A stretch of 64,000 bases of DNA from Rugamonas sp045984285 (GCF_045984285.3 NZ_JBJQIK030000001.1:1-64000); one strand, 5' to 3'. Shown: positions 1-8,109, numbered from the stretch's first letter. The notes: generated by a model not told the origin, from the sequence alone. Numbers and translations are program-made.

Positions 1-754
1 GGTCGGAACCGCCGAAGGTGCACATCGAGGGCTTGGCGAAGGGAACATCGACGCGGCGGTCGAGCTTGCCGTCCGACGTGAAGCGCAGCAGGCAGCCTGC
101 GTCGTTCGCGCACGTCCAGTAGCAGCCATCGGCATCCACGACGGCGCCATCGGGACGTCCAACGTGGTCGCCGAGATTGGCGAAGGCGCGGCGGTTCGAC
201 GGCACGCCGGCATCGGTATCGTAGTCGAAGGCCCAGATCTGGCGGCTGCTCGGATGCGAATCGGACAGGTACATCGTCTTCCCATCCGGCGACCAGGACA
301 GGCCGTTCTGCGTGACCAGCCCTTCCACCACCGGCCCGGACAGGCCGCGTTCATCGTAGCGGTACAGCTGGCCGACCGCCTTCGCCGCACTCATGTCCAT
401 GAACATGGTGCCGCTCCAGAAGCGGCCCTGGCGGTCCGTGCGGCCGTCGTTGAAGCGCATGCCTGCGCCCAGCGCGTCCGCAGAAGGCTTCGCCAGCAGT
501 TCGGTCTTCGCCACCGGACCGTCGCTCAGCATCACGCTGAACATGCCGGTCTCCATGCCCGCAATCAGGCCGCCGCCCGGACGCGGCGCGACGCATGCGG
601 CCATTTCCGGAACTTCCCAGTAGCGCGAATTACCGGAGGCGTCCAGCCTCCAGATGCGCTTCGCCGGAATGTCGACCCAGAACCAGGCCTGGTGCGCCGC
701 ATCCCACGCCGGGCTTTCGCCCACCGTGCAGTGAACGCCGCTTACGCGTTCCAT
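1..754 (-). CDS. SMP-30/gluconolactonase family sugar lactonase (3' end outside window)
   Basis: Probably hydrolyses an aldonolactone to the aldonic acid in the cytoplasm, the step that feeds the dehydratase and dehydrogenase encoded just upstream. The minus-strand frame is open from position 754 to the window edge (251 codons) and shows family landmarks: GESPAWD near the N-terminus, the metal-binding Glu of GES, MRFNDGRTDRQGRFW, TQNGLSWSPDGKTMYLSDS and GRPDGAVVDADGCYW. The family usually has about 290-300 residues, so some 40 C-terminal residues are missing. The ATG at 754-752 overlaps the end of the dehydrogenase gene by 13 bases, so the two are likely translationally coupled. The exact lactone cannot be read from the sequence. 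Confidence 0.88.
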   Translation of the reverse strand, partial: MERVSGVHCTVGESPAWDAAHQAWFWVDIPAKRIWRLDASGNSRYWEVPEMAACVAPRPGGGLIAGMETGMFSVMLSDGPVAKTELLAKPSADALGAGMRFNDGRTDRQGRFWSGTMFMDMSAAKAVGQLYRYDERGLSGPVVEGLVTQNGLSWSPDGKTMYLSDSHPSSRQIWAFDYDTDAGVPSNRRAFANLGDHVGRPDGAVVDADGCYWTCANDAGCLLRFTSDGKLDRRVDVPFAKPSMCTFGGSD

Positions 755-2322
755 GCCAGGTCGCCGTTGACCACGCGCGCGATCTTCAGCGGGTTGTCGG
801 TGGCCAGTTCGGCCGGCAGCAGTTCAGCCGGAACGTCCTGGTAGCTCACCGGACGCAGGAAGCGGTCGATGGCCGACGCGCCCACCGAGGTCGAACGGCT
901 GTCCGAAGTCGACGGGAACGGGCCGCCGTGCACCATGGCGTGCGCAACTTCCACGCCGGTGCCGAAGCCGTTGAACAGGATACGGCCGGCCTTGCGCTCC
1001 AGCGTTGGCAGCAGCTTGCGGGCGGTGGCGATGTCGGCGCCGGTGGCGTGCACGGCCGCGGTGAGCTGGCCTTCCACGTGTTCGGCAACCTGGATCAGTT
1101 CCGCTTCGTTGCGGCAGCGGATCAGCAGCGAGCATGGGCCGAAGATTTCGCCTTCCAGCTCCGGCTTGGCCAGGAAGTTGGCCGCGTCGGTGGCATACAG
1201 CGCAGCAACCGCGCCGCAGGTCATGCCGGTGGTGGCGCCCTGTGCAACCAGCGATACGCCGTCGATGGCGGCCAGCTTGGCCACGCCCGAGGTGTAAGCC
1301 TGGTGGATGCCGGGGGTCAGCATCGTTGCCGGGTTCTTCGCTTCCAAAGCCGCTTTGGCGCCGGCCAGGAACTTGTCCAGCGCCGGGCTTTCAATCGCCA
1401 GCAGCAGGCCGGGATTGGTGCAGAACTGGCCCGCGCCCAGGGTCAGCGAATCGGCGAACTGCTGCGGCAGTTTTTCGTTCGAGGACAGCGCGCCTTCCAG
1501 CATGAACACCGGATTGATGCTGCTCATCTCCGCATACACAGGGATCGGCTCCTTGCGTTCCGCGGCAGTCTTCATCAGCGCCAGGCCGCCGCTGCGCGAA
1601 CCGGTGAAGCCGACGGCCTTGATGCGTGCATCCGCCACCAGGTTCTGGCCGATGCTCTGGCCTGCGCCGATCAGCATCGAGAACACGCCTTCCGGCATAT
1701 CGCATTCGATCGCAGCCTTCTGCACGGCCTTGGCCACCAGCTCGGAAGTGCCGAGGTGGGCGGAGTGCGCCTTCACGATCACCGGGCAGCCGGCCGCCAG
1801 CGCGGAGGCGGTATCGCCGCCCGCCACCGAGAATGCCAGCGGGAAGTTCGATGCGCCGAACACGGCCACCGGACCGAGGCCGATCTTGCGCAGGCGCAGG
1901 TCGGGACGTGGGGCAGGCGCACGGTCGGGCAGTGCAGAATCCAGCGTCGCGGTCAGGAAGCGGCCGTCGCGCACTACTTTCGCGAACAGGCGCAGCTGGT
2001 TGCAGGTGCGGCCACGCTCGCCTTCCAGGCGGGCTTGCGGCAGGCCGGTTTCCTGCATCGCGCGCTCGATCAGGGCCGGGCCCAGATCCATGATGCGGTC
2101 AGCGATGGTTTCCAGGAACTTGGCGCGCTTTTCCAGCGGCAGGTTGCGGTAGACGTCGAAGGCGTCCCACGCCAGCGCGCAGGCGCGTTCCAGCTCGGCA
2201 GCGCTGGCCAGCCCGAAGGCCGGCTCGATCTGCTCATTGCGCGATGGATCGATCGCTTTGACCGTGCCTTCCTTGCCTTGCACGGCCGAGCGGCCGATGA
2301 TCATTTCGCCTTTGATTTGCAT
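742..2322 (-). CDS. Alpha-ketoglutarate semialdehyde dehydrogenase (2,5-dioxovalerate dehydrogenase), NAD(P)+-dependent
   Basis: Oxidises 2,5-dioxopentanoate to 2-oxoglutarate, the last step of the oxidative glucarate/galactarate or pentose routes. The 526-residue protein is an aldehyde dehydrogenase of the long AldH/KGSADH subgroup. Visible residues are the oxyanion Asn159 in ASNFPLAFS, general base Glu265 in EMSSINP and nucleophile Cys301 in GQFCTNPG. An AGGAG ribosome site overlaps the TAA of kdgD upstream (13-base gap), so it is translated in one operon with kdgD and the lactonase. The substrate is assigned from the pairing with kdgD, whose product is this semialdehyde, and not from sequence alone. 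Confidence 0.9.
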   Translation of the reverse strand: MQIKGEMIIGRSAVQGKEGTVKAIDPSRNEQIEPAFGLASAAELERACALAWDAFDVYRNLPLEKRAKFLETIADRIMDLGPALIERAMQETGLPQARLEGERGRTCNQLRLFAKVVRDGRFLTATLDSALPDRAPAPRPDLRLRKIGLGPVAVFGASNFPLAFSVAGGDTASALAAGCPVIVKAHSAHLGTSELVAKAVQKAAIECDMPEGVFSMLIGAGQSIGQNLVADARIKAVGFTGSRSGGLALMKTAAERKEPIPVYAEMSSINPVFMLEGALSSNEKLPQQFADSLTLGAGQFCTNPGLLLAIESPALDKFLAGAKAALEAKNPATMLTPGIHQAYTSGVAKLAAIDGVSLVAQGATTGMTCGAVAALYATDAANFLAKPELEGEIFGPCSLLIRCRNEAELIQVAEHVEGQLTAAVHATGADIATARKLLPTLERKAGRILFNGFGTGVEVAHAMVHGGPFPSTSDSRSTSVGASAIDRFLRPVSYQDVPAELLPAELATDNPLKIARVVNGDLAWNA

Positions 2323-2335
2323 TTGTATTTGCTCC

Positions 2336-3247
2336 TTATTGAGGGCCTTGTGCCTTCATCAGTTTTGCGAGCATCGCGACTTCCTCTTCAGTGAGGTCGG
2401 TCAGCGGTGCGCGGACAGGACCAGCATCGTAACCTGCAATCTTCGCGCCTGCTTTGACAATGCTGACTGCGTAGCCGGCCTTGCGGTTGCGGATCTCCAG
2501 GTATGGCAGGAAGAATTCGTCCAGCATCTTGTTCTGCGCAGCGGAGTCGTTGGCAGCGATGGCGTGGTAGAAGTCCATTGCCAGCTTGGGCATGAAGTTG
2601 AACACGGCGGAGGAGTACACCGGCACGCCCAGCGCCTTGTAGGCAGCGGCGTACACTTCCGCGGTCGGCAGGCCGCCCAGGTAGCTGAAGCGGTCGCCCA
2701 TGCGGCGCCAGATGGACACCATCAGTTCGATGTCGCCAATACCGTCCTTGAAACCGATCAGGTTCGGGTTACGGTCAGCCAGCTTCTCCAGCGAATCCGC
2801 GGTCAGGCGGCAGGCGCCACGATTGTATACCACCACGCCGAAGTCCACCGACTTGCAGACCTCTTCCACATGGCGGATCAGGCCGTCCTGGCTTGCCTCG
2901 GTCAGGTAGTGCGGCAGCAGCAGGATGCCGTGGGCGCCCACGCGCTCGGCTTCCTGGGCGTAGGCGATGGCCTGGCGGGTCGGGCCGCCGGCGCCGGCCA
3001 GGATAGGCACCTTGCCGCGGCAGGTGTCCACGGCGGTCTTGATGATGCCGGTGTATTCGTTCGGGGTGATCGAGAAGAACTCGCCGGTGCCGCCGGCGGC
3101 GAACAGCGCGCTCGCGCCGTAAGGCGCCAGCCATTCCAGGCGCTTGATGTAGCCGGCCTGGTTGAAATTGCCTTCGGCGTCGAAGTCGGTGACCGGGAAG
3201 GACAGCAGGCCGGCGGAAAGGATGGATTGAAGTTCTTTAGGTTGCAT
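2336..3247 (-). CDS. kdgD: 5-dehydro-4-deoxyglucarate dehydratase
   Basis: Class I DapA-type lyase that dehydrates and decarboxylates 5-keto-4-deoxyglucarate to 2,5-dioxopentanoate. With the start at 3247 the protein has 303 residues, the usual length. It shows the GTGE pyruvate-site motif (53-56), Tyr141 in VVYNRG and Schiff-base Lys167 in IGFKDG. An upstream in-frame start would add 30 residues with no family similarity; 3247 is preceded by GAGAAG and is preferred. It is the first gene of the operon kdgD-dehydrogenase-lactonase. Its promoter -10 box sits inside a palindrome that matches one at the neighbouring GntR gene, so repression by that protein and induction by a sugar acid are likely. 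Confidence 0.93.
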   Translation of the reverse strand: MQPKELQSILSAGLLSFPVTDFDAEGNFNQAGYIKRLEWLAPYGASALFAAGGTGEFFSITPNEYTGIIKTAVDTCRGKVPILAGAGGPTRQAIAYAQEAERVGAHGILLLPHYLTEASQDGLIRHVEEVCKSVDFGVVVYNRGACRLTADSLEKLADRNPNLIGFKDGIGDIELMVSIWRRMGDRFSYLGGLPTAEVYAAAYKALGVPVYSSAVFNFMPKLAMDFYHAIAANDSAAQNKMLDEFFLPYLEIRNRKAGYAVSIVKAGAKIAGYDAGPVRAPLTDLTEEEVAMLAKLMKAQGPQ

Positions 3248-3298
3248 GTCTTCTCGCTCTCGATAAGGAAATGGAAAGAAACCGGTCTGGGTACCGAT

Positions 3299-3318
3299 GT
3301 TGTATGACATCGTACAAC
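3299..3318. promoter_or_regulatory. Palindromic operator at the kdgD promoter
   Basis: GTTGTATGACATCGTACAAC is a near-perfect 20-base palindrome (one mismatched pair). It contains the TTGT-N3-ACA-like core found at 4113-4127 beside the GntR/FadR gene, and covers the predicted kdgD -10 box. Inferred to be the binding site of that regulator. Confidence 0.7.
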
Positions 3319-3337
3319 TAGATGCAGCAGGGCGCAA
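3309..3337 (-). promoter_or_regulatory. Predicted sigma-70 promoter of the kdgD operon
   Basis: On the minus strand a TTGCGC -35 (3337-3332) and a TACGAT -10 (3314-3309) are spaced by exactly 17 bases, about 60 bases ahead of the kdgD start. The -10 lies in the palindrome at 3299-3318. Prediction by eye. Confidence 0.55.
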
Positions 3338-3355
3338 GGGCTTTGTGCAAAACGC

Positions 3356-4087
3356 TCAGGTGGATGATCCGGTTTCGATGTTTTCCTGGGCCCGGCGCAG
3401 GCGTTCGCGCGAATTGGAGAGGTGGGTGCGCATGGCGGCGCGGGCGCCTTCCGGGTCCTGGCGCAGGATGGCCTGGTAGATATCCTCGTGCTCGTGCTGC
3501 ACGCGCTGCAGGTAGACGGCCGGATCGTCATGCGCCAACTGCGCCGAGTTCACGCGGGCGCGCGGAATGATGGTGTTGCCCAGGTGGCTCAGGATATCGA
3601 CGAAATAGGGGTTGCCGGTAGCCTGCGCGATCAGCAGGTGGAACTTCACGTCCGAGGCAACGGTAAGGCCTTCCTTCATCTCGGCCAGCACGGCGCCCAT
3701 CTGCTCCACCTGCTGCGCGCTGCGGCGCGACGCCGCCAGCCAGGCGGCTTCCGTCTCCAGGCTGATACGCAGCTCCAGGATGGCCAGCACATCGCCGATG
3801 GTGCGGATGGTGTCGGCGGAGATGCGCAGCTGCGTCGGCGGCTCCAGCACGAAGGTGCCGATGCCGTGCCGGGTTTCCACCATGCCCGCCGCCTGCAGGC
3901 GCGAGATCGCTTCGCGCACCACGGTGCGGCTCACGCCATGCAGTTCCATGATGACGGATTCGGTCGGCAGTTTCTCGCCCGGCTTCAGCACGCCGTCGCG
4001 GATGCTGTTGGTGAAGGTCTCCACCACGCCCTCGGCGAGGTTGCGGTAGCGCTTCTTCGGTGCTGCGAGTGCGATGGTGTCGTTCAT
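3356..4087 (-). CDS. FadR-subfamily GntR transcriptional regulator of the sugar-acid operon
   Basis: A DNA-binding repressor of 243 residues. It has an N-terminal winged helix (PGEKLPTESVIMELHGVSRTVVREAISRL, then the GTFVLEPP wing) and an all-helical FCD ligand domain with the LRISLETEAAWLAA opening typical of hexuronate and sugar-acid regulators. The start at 4087 (MNDTIALAAPKK) is chosen over an earlier in-frame start at 4129, because a TATAAT box (minus strand, 4099-4094) lies only seven bases upstream of it and the earlier start would place the operator inside the coding region. It is transcribed in the same direction as kdgD from its own promoter. Identical half-sites at both promoters argue for autoregulation. 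The ligand is unknown; a glucarate or galactarate pathway intermediate is likely. Confidence 0.88.
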   Translation of the reverse strand: MNDTIALAAPKKRYRNLAEGVVETFTNSIRDGVLKPGEKLPTESVIMELHGVSRTVVREAISRLQAAGMVETRHGIGTFVLEPPTQLRISADTIRTIGDVLAILELRISLETEAAWLAASRRSAQQVEQMGAVLAEMKEGLTVASDVKFHLLIAQATGNPYFVDILSHLGNTIIPRARVNSAQLAHDDPAVYLQRVQHEHEDIYQAILRQDPEGARAAMRTHLSNSRERLRRAQENIETGSST

Positions 4088-4112
4088 AAGCCCATTATAC
4101 CAGTGTGGCATT

Positions 4113-4127
4113 GGTTGTACGACAACC
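4113..4127. promoter_or_regulatory. Palindromic operator at the GntR gene
   Basis: GGTTGTACGACAACC is a perfect 6+3+6 palindrome of the GntR/FadR type (TTGT-N3-ACAA). It lies 14 bases upstream of a TATAAT box and shares TTGTA(C/T)GACA with the kdgD site, indicating negative autoregulation. Confidence 0.7.
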
Positions 4128-4191
4128 ACGCTTTATGCACGATGATGCGTGTTCATGTATGATCGTGTATTCCTGACGCAAAATCACGCAT

Positions 4192-4968
4192 ATGCTTCCC
4201 GAAGAACGCCGCCAACTCATTATTGACCGCCTGGAGCAGGACGGCCGGGTGCTGGCCGCCGACCTGGCGCAGCGCTTCGCCACCTCGGAAGACACCATCC
4301 GCCGCGACCTGCGCGATATGGACGTCGCCGGCCTGCTGCGCCGTGTGCATGGCGGCGCCGTCAAGCGCCACGGCGGCCCGCTCGCCTTCCAGCAGCGCGA
4401 AACCACGCAGCAGCCGCGCAAGGCGGCGCTGGGCCGCGGCCTGCGCTCGCTGGTGCGGCAGGGCGACGTGGTGCTGATCGATGCCGGCTCCACCAATCTC
4501 GCCATGGTGCAGCAGCTGGACGACGGCCATGCGCACAGCATCGTCACCAACAGCCCGGCGCTGGCGGTGGCGCTGTCCGGCTTCCGGCAGACACAGGTGG
4601 TGCTGCTCGGCGGCAGCTTCGTGGGCCAGCTGGGCGCCGTGCTGGGCGCGCGCACCGTCAGCGAAGTGGCGGCCATGCATGCGGACCTGTGCATCGTGGG
4701 CCTGTGCGGCGTGGAAGCGCGGCGCGGCCTGTCCGCCACGCACGCCGACGAAGCGGCCTTCAAGGCCGCCATGCTGGCCCACAGCAGCCGCCGCGCCGCC
4801 GCCGTGCTGAACGAACGGCTGGAAGCTCCCGCGCCCTTCCATATCGCACCGCTGGCGCAGCTCGACTACCTGGTGCTGGAACGCGATGCGCCGGCCGACC
4901 TGGTGGACGGCCTGCGCGAAGCCCAGCCCGATCTTGAATTCATCCTTGCAGAGAAAGCCCGTTCATGA
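4192..4968 (+). CDS. DeoR/GlpR family transcriptional regulator
   Basis: A 258-residue repressor with the family layout: N-terminal HTH (MLPEERRQLIIDRLEQDGRV, then SEDTIRRDLRDMDVAGLLRRVHGGA, the DeoR signature) and a C-terminal DeoRC sugar-phosphate sensor domain (VVLIDAGSTNLAM, VTNSPALAV, LLGGSF). Regulators of this family usually respond to phosphorylated sugars. It diverges from the GntR gene, and its stop overlaps the next start (ATGA), so it forms an operon with the MFS gene, which is the obvious target. The 100 bases before it hold several CACG/CGTG and ATGAT words that could be operators, but no single clear palindrome. Confidence 0.88.
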   Translation: MLPEERRQLIIDRLEQDGRVLAADLAQRFATSEDTIRRDLRDMDVAGLLRRVHGGAVKRHGGPLAFQQRETTQQPRKAALGRGLRSLVRQGDVVLIDAGSTNLAMVQQLDDGHAHSIVTNSPALAVALSGFRQTQVVLLGGSFVGQLGAVLGARTVSEVAAMHADLCIVGLCGVEARRGLSATHADEAAFKAAMLAHSSRRAAAVLNERLEAPAPFHIAPLAQLDYLVLERDAPADLVDGLREAQPDLEFILAEKARS

Positions 4969-6116
4969 GTGCCGTCTTGCCGCATACCGCGTCCATCCCC
5001 GCCGCGCGCTGGGCCATTTCCAGCATCTTCTTCCTTAACGGCGCCGGCATCGGCCTGTGGGCCGCGCACGTGCCGGTGGTGCAGGCGCGCGCCGGGCTGG
5101 ATACCGGCGTACTGGGCCTGCTGCTGCTGACCATCGCGGCCGGGGCCATGGCCGCCATGCCGGTCACCGGCTGGCTGACGGCGCGCTACAGCACGCGCAA
5201 GGTCACGCTGTGCGCCGGCTTCATCTTCGCCATCATGACTGCGCTGCTGACCCGCAGCAGCGATATCGTGCCGCTGTTCCTTATCGCCTTCGGCTTCGGC
5301 GCCAGCAACGGCGCCATGGATGTGGCCATGAACGCCAATGCCAGCGAAGTGGAGACGGCGCGCGGCGTGCCCACCATGTCCTCCTTCCACGGCTTCTTCA
5401 GCCTTGGCGGGCTGGCGGGCGCCGCGCTGGGCGGCCTGCTGATCGGCCTGGGCTTGGGCGACGGCAGCGGCACGCTGCTGACCAGCATCGTTACGATGGC
5501 CGCGTTCGCGCTGGTGGCGCGGCACGTGCTGAAGGTGGCCGCCCATGCGGACGCGGCCAGCCACTTCGCCCTGCCGCGCGGCCCGGCGCTGTTCCTCGGC
5601 CTGCTGGCGCTGCTGTGCATGGCGGTGGAGGGCGCACTGGTGGACTGGAGCGCGCTGCTGCTGGCCGAACGCACCGGCGCCACTGCCGCCTCGGCCGCGC
5701 TGGGCTACTCTGCCTTCTCGATCGCGATGGCGGCCTGCCGCTTCGCCGGCGACGGCCTGGTGCTGCGCCATGGCGCGCAGCGCATCATGGTGGTGGGCGG
5801 ACTGGCCATGCTGGCCGGCCTTGCGCTGGCAGCGCTCAGCACGGTGTACGCGCTGACGGCGCTGGGCTTCGCCCTGGTCGGCCTGGGCGCCGCCAATGTG
5901 GTGCCGCTGATCTTCGGCGCGGCCGCGCGCCTGCCGGGCATGTCGGCCGGCGGCGGGCTGGCGACCGCGGCCACCGTGGGCTACGCCGGTTTCCTGCTCG
6001 GTCCCGTCGCCATCGGCTGGATCGCCTCGCGCAGCAATATCGCCATCGCGCTGGGCGGCCTGTCGCTGGCCGGACTGGTCATCGCGCTCAGCTCTTCCGT
6101 CGTGAAGCGTGGATAA
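4965..6116 (+). CDS. MFS transporter (YbjJ-like)
   Basis: Inner-membrane carrier of 383 residues with about 12 hydrophobic segments. The TARYSTRK loop after the second segment is the MFS A-motif position. It opens with ARWAISSIFFLNGAGIGLWAAHVPVVQ and carries NGAMDVAMNANASEVE followed by SSFHGFFSLGG, a pattern I associate with the YbjJ-type group. Its start overlaps the DeoR gene by four bases and its end lies close to the GNAT gene, so the three may be cotranscribed. The DeoR partner suggests a carbohydrate or nucleoside substrate, but the substrate cannot be assigned. Confidence 0.82.
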   Translation: MSAVLPHTASIPAARWAISSIFFLNGAGIGLWAAHVPVVQARAGLDTGVLGLLLLTIAAGAMAAMPVTGWLTARYSTRKVTLCAGFIFAIMTALLTRSSDIVPLFLIAFGFGASNGAMDVAMNANASEVETARGVPTMSSFHGFFSLGGLAGAALGGLLIGLGLGDGSGTLLTSIVTMAAFALVARHVLKVAAHADAASHFALPRGPALFLGLLALLCMAVEGALVDWSALLLAERTGATAASAALGYSAFSIAMAACRFAGDGLVLRHGAQRIMVVGGLAMLAGLALAALSTVYALTALGFALVGLGAANVVPLIFGAAARLPGMSAGGGLATAATVGYAGFLLGPVAIGWIASRSNIAIALGGLSLAGLVIALSSSVVKRG

Positions 6117-6123
6117 TGTGCTG

Positions 6124-6657
6124 ATGCGCCAAACCACTTCACGTCTGGTCCTGCGCCCGCCCGCCGCCGGCGATCTTGACCAGCTGTTCCGCATCTACAG
6201 CGACCCTGCCGTCCATCGCTTCAGTCCCCGCGGGCCGCTGACGCAGCCGGCGCAGGCGGAAACGCTGCTGGCTGCCTGGATGGACCATTGGCAGCGCAAG
6301 GCTTATGGCATGTGGGCGATCTCGGCGTGCGACGCGCCCGGCCAGCTTATCGGCTTCGGCGGGGTGGCCTCCTACCGTTATCTCGACGAGGAGCGCGAGA
6401 ACCTGGGCTATCGTTTTGCGGAAGCCGCCTGGGGCAGGGGCTATGCCACCGAACTCGCCCGGTTTGCATTGGAGTTTGCCCTGGGCGAACTCGCGCTGCC
6501 GGAAGTGTTTGCCTTGGTCCGGCCGGCGCATGCGGCATCGATCCGGGTGCTGGAGAAAGCAGGCATGGCGCGTATCGGTGAGCTTGATGATGTGCCGGGG
6601 CAGCCGGCAAGCCATGTGTACAGGAAGCCGGGCCGCGGCCCTGGCGTTCCCGCCTAA
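6124..6657 (+). CDS. GNAT family N-acetyltransferase (RimJ/RimL type)
   Basis: Acetyl-CoA-dependent acetyltransferase of 177 residues with the RimJ-like opening TTSRLVLRPPAAGDLDQLFRIY, a central WGRGYATELARFALEFA acetyl-CoA loop (R/Q-x-x-G-x-G/A form) and a C-terminal AASIRVLEKAGM strand and helix. A GTG at 6109 would add five residues and overlap the MFS stop. The ATG at 6124 with GGAT upstream is chosen, but either is possible. The substrate (protein N-terminus or small amine) is unknown. Confidence 0.82.
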   Translation: MRQTTSRLVLRPPAAGDLDQLFRIYSDPAVHRFSPRGPLTQPAQAETLLAAWMDHWQRKAYGMWAISACDAPGQLIGFGGVASYRYLDEERENLGYRFAEAAWGRGYATELARFALEFALGELALPEVFALVRPAHAASIRVLEKAGMARIGELDDVPGQPASHVYRKPGRGPGVPA

Positions 6658-6881
6658 GTCCAGCGGTGCGGCACGGGGTGCAGCTCGATCCAGGCCCGGG
6701 CGCTGGTGAAGGCTTCATCTTCCGCGGCCATGCTGTTCGGGAAACCGCCGCAAGCCGACGCCAGCTCATGCCGGAGTTCGCCGTCGGAACCGGACGTGAC
6801 CGACACGGTGTAGCCGTAAGCGCCGGTGCCGCCAAAACTCTGCACACTGATGTGATGGCCGCGATATTGCTGCATCGACAT
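6654..6881 (-). CDS. Hypothetical protein, 75 aa
   Basis: Small soluble protein that I do not recognise. It is rich in Gly, Ser and His at the start (YRGHHISVQSFGGTGAYGYTVSVTSG) and then has a short acidic/Ala segment with two Trp residues at the end. The pattern looks like a small beta-sheet domain followed by a helix. A GGGAG ribosome site and a TAATG junction with the preceding gene show real coupled translation. It is the last gene of a three-gene minus-strand operon of small proteins and overlaps the GNAT stop by four bases, tail to tail. Confidence 0.65.
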   Translation of the reverse strand: MSMQQYRGHHISVQSFGGTGAYGYTVSVTSGSDGELRHELASACGGFPNSMAAEDEAFTSARAWIELHPVPHRWT

Positions 6882-7114
6882 TAATGCTCCCGTTCGCGCA
6901 TCGCCTGCGCCTCATAGGCGGCATAACGCTCCTCACTGGCCTCGATGGCGTTGACGCCGTCGTCGATCGTCGAGGAGGCCCGTTCGGCGGTCCCGCTGAT
7001 GCCGGCTACGGACTGGTCCGCATGCTCGGCACGGTCTGCGTCGTAGCGGTCGTGCCGCAGCGCGCGCATCCTGGAGGCCTTGGCCGCTGTGTTTTGCCGG
7101 GACGGGTTTTTCAT
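6881..7114 (-). CDS. Hypothetical protein, 77 aa, charged and helical
   Basis: Unrecognised small hydrophilic protein starting MKNPSRQNTAAKASRMRALRHDRYDADRAEHADQ and ending in EASEERYAAYEAQAMREREH. Composition (Ala, Arg, Glu, Asp, no Cys or Trp, no hydrophobic run) predicts an amphipathic helix or coiled-coil-like protein. An in-frame ATG at 7126 exists, but GGAG six bases before the ATG at 7114 makes the latter the likely start. Its TAA overlaps the ATG of the next gene (TAATG). Confidence 0.6.
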   Translation of the reverse strand: MKNPSRQNTAAKASRMRALRHDRYDADRAEHADQSVAGISGTAERASSTIDDGVNAIEASEERYAAYEAQAMREREH

Positions 7115-7141
7115 AACGTTCTCCATTCAACAGGGCCGCAG

Positions 7142-7384
7142 CTATTTGCGGCCGTAGGGCTGCTGTTTCAGCGCGCGCCGGCGCCCGCTGGGGGACAGCA
7201 GCCGGAAGATGGTCGGCGCGTCCACGGCTTCGGCCAGCAGCATGGCCTCGGCCTGGGCGGGATGGCGCAGCGCGGCCAGCAGCACCCGGTCGATCGTCAT
7301 CGACAGCACCACATTGCGGCGCGGCCGGGGAAAGGGGCGCATTGCGCCGGCGGTGGCCGATGCATTGCCGGGATGGCTGGACAT
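7142..7384 (-). CDS. Hypothetical protein, 80 aa
   Basis: First gene of the small-protein operon. It begins MSSHPGNASATAGAM, has a basic PFPRPRRN segment and then a helical stretch MTIDRVLLAALRHPAQAEAMLLAEAVDAPTIFRLL, ending in a very basic tail (SGRRRALKQQPYGRK). A GAGAAC ribosome site precedes the start. I recognise no family. The basic tail could bind nucleic acid or membrane phosphates, but that is only a guess. Confidence 0.55.
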   Translation of the reverse strand: MSSHPGNASATAGAMRPFPRPRRNVVLSMTIDRVLLAALRHPAQAEAMLLAEAVDAPTIFRLLSPSGRRRALKQQPYGRK

Positions 7385-7548
7385 GGTGTTCTCGTAAAGT
7401 GATCAGTACCCGAGCCTACTCCTGTTTGCCCGCCAGCCCCGTTCAATAGGACGGGCGGGCGTTCCGGCCCGGCGTACACTGGCAAGGCTGCGCCCTGAGA
7501 ATGGCGCACGCGCCGGCCTGCCGGCCCCGCTTGAAGCTGGAGAACCCC

Positions 7549-7803
7549 ATGAGCGATGAATTGGTATTGACGAATATGCATGTATGCGGCCGCCAGATTG
7601 CGCAGGTGTTCGAAACCGAACTGGATGCGCGGGCACGCGCGCGCCTGAGCGAAAAACTGCTGGCGCTGATGCGCCTGAGGGCGGCGGTGCAGGCTGATAT
7701 GGAGCCGAGGCTGATGCTGCTGGGCGCCCTGTCGGCTGTCGGCCAGGAGGCGCTGGCGGACCCGCTGCCTGCCGGGTTTCACCGTCCCGGCACGGGACGT
7801 TGA
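7549..7803 (+). CDS. Hypothetical protein, 84 aa
   Basis: Small helical protein, MSDELVLTNMHVCGRQIAQVFETELDARARARLSEKLLALMRLRAAVQADMEPRLMLLGALSAVG, with no membrane segment or signal. A GGAG site seven bases before 7549 fixes the start; the longer reading frame from 7501 lacks one. It diverges from the small-protein operon across about 165 bases. The last codons form a perfect 7-bp hairpin (7783-7799) that points into the tRNA-Leu region. Family not recognised. Confidence 0.6.
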   Translation: MSDELVLTNMHVCGRQIAQVFETELDARARARLSEKLLALMRLRAAVQADMEPRLMLLGALSAVGQEALADPLPAGFHRPGTGR

Positions 7804-7813
7804 GGAACTTTCA

Positions 7814-7898
7814 TGGTGCCCCGGGCCGGAATCGAACCGGCACGCCTTGCGGCGGCGGATTTTGAGTCCGCTGCGTCTACCAATTTCACCACCGAGGC
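7814..7898 (-). tRNA. tRNA-Leu, anticodon CAA
   Basis: 85 bases on the minus strand including the encoded CCA. The acceptor GCCTCGG pairs with CCGGGGC (one G-T pair). The D-arm region reads TGGTGAAATTGGTAGACGC, the anticodon stem GCGGA/TCCGC holds loop CTCAAAA (anticodon CAA, reading UUG), a class II variable arm follows, and the T arm is GCCGG-TTCGAAT-CCGGC. The long variable arm and loop confirm leucine. Confidence 0.97.
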
Positions 7899-7916
7899 AG
7901 GTGTTGAGCGACCCGC

Positions 7917-7945
7917 ATTATCACTGATTTAACCCGAACCGGCAA
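7917..7945 (-). promoter_or_regulatory. Promoter of tRNA-Leu
   Basis: Minus-strand TTGCCG (7945-7940) and GATAAT (7922-7917) with a 17-base spacer, about 19 bases before the tRNA 5' end. The quality and position fit a strong sigma-70 stable-RNA promoter. Confidence 0.75.
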
Positions 7946-8109
7946 CTCCGCAGCACGCCGTCCATCCGGAGCCGCGCGCATTCTATCCCGCGTTTTCAGC
8001 GTTTTATCGCTTTCCGCAAGCTTGCCGGATTCCCCTTTGCTACCTTGTCACTGTCGCCGCACATTATGAGAGGCGGGGACAAACAGGCAACCACTTGGAG
8101 AAACCCATC

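Noticed and set aside
595..2394. 599-codon plus-strand frame opposite the dehydrogenase
   Set aside because: Antisense shadow; the minus-strand product is a clear aldehyde dehydrogenase.
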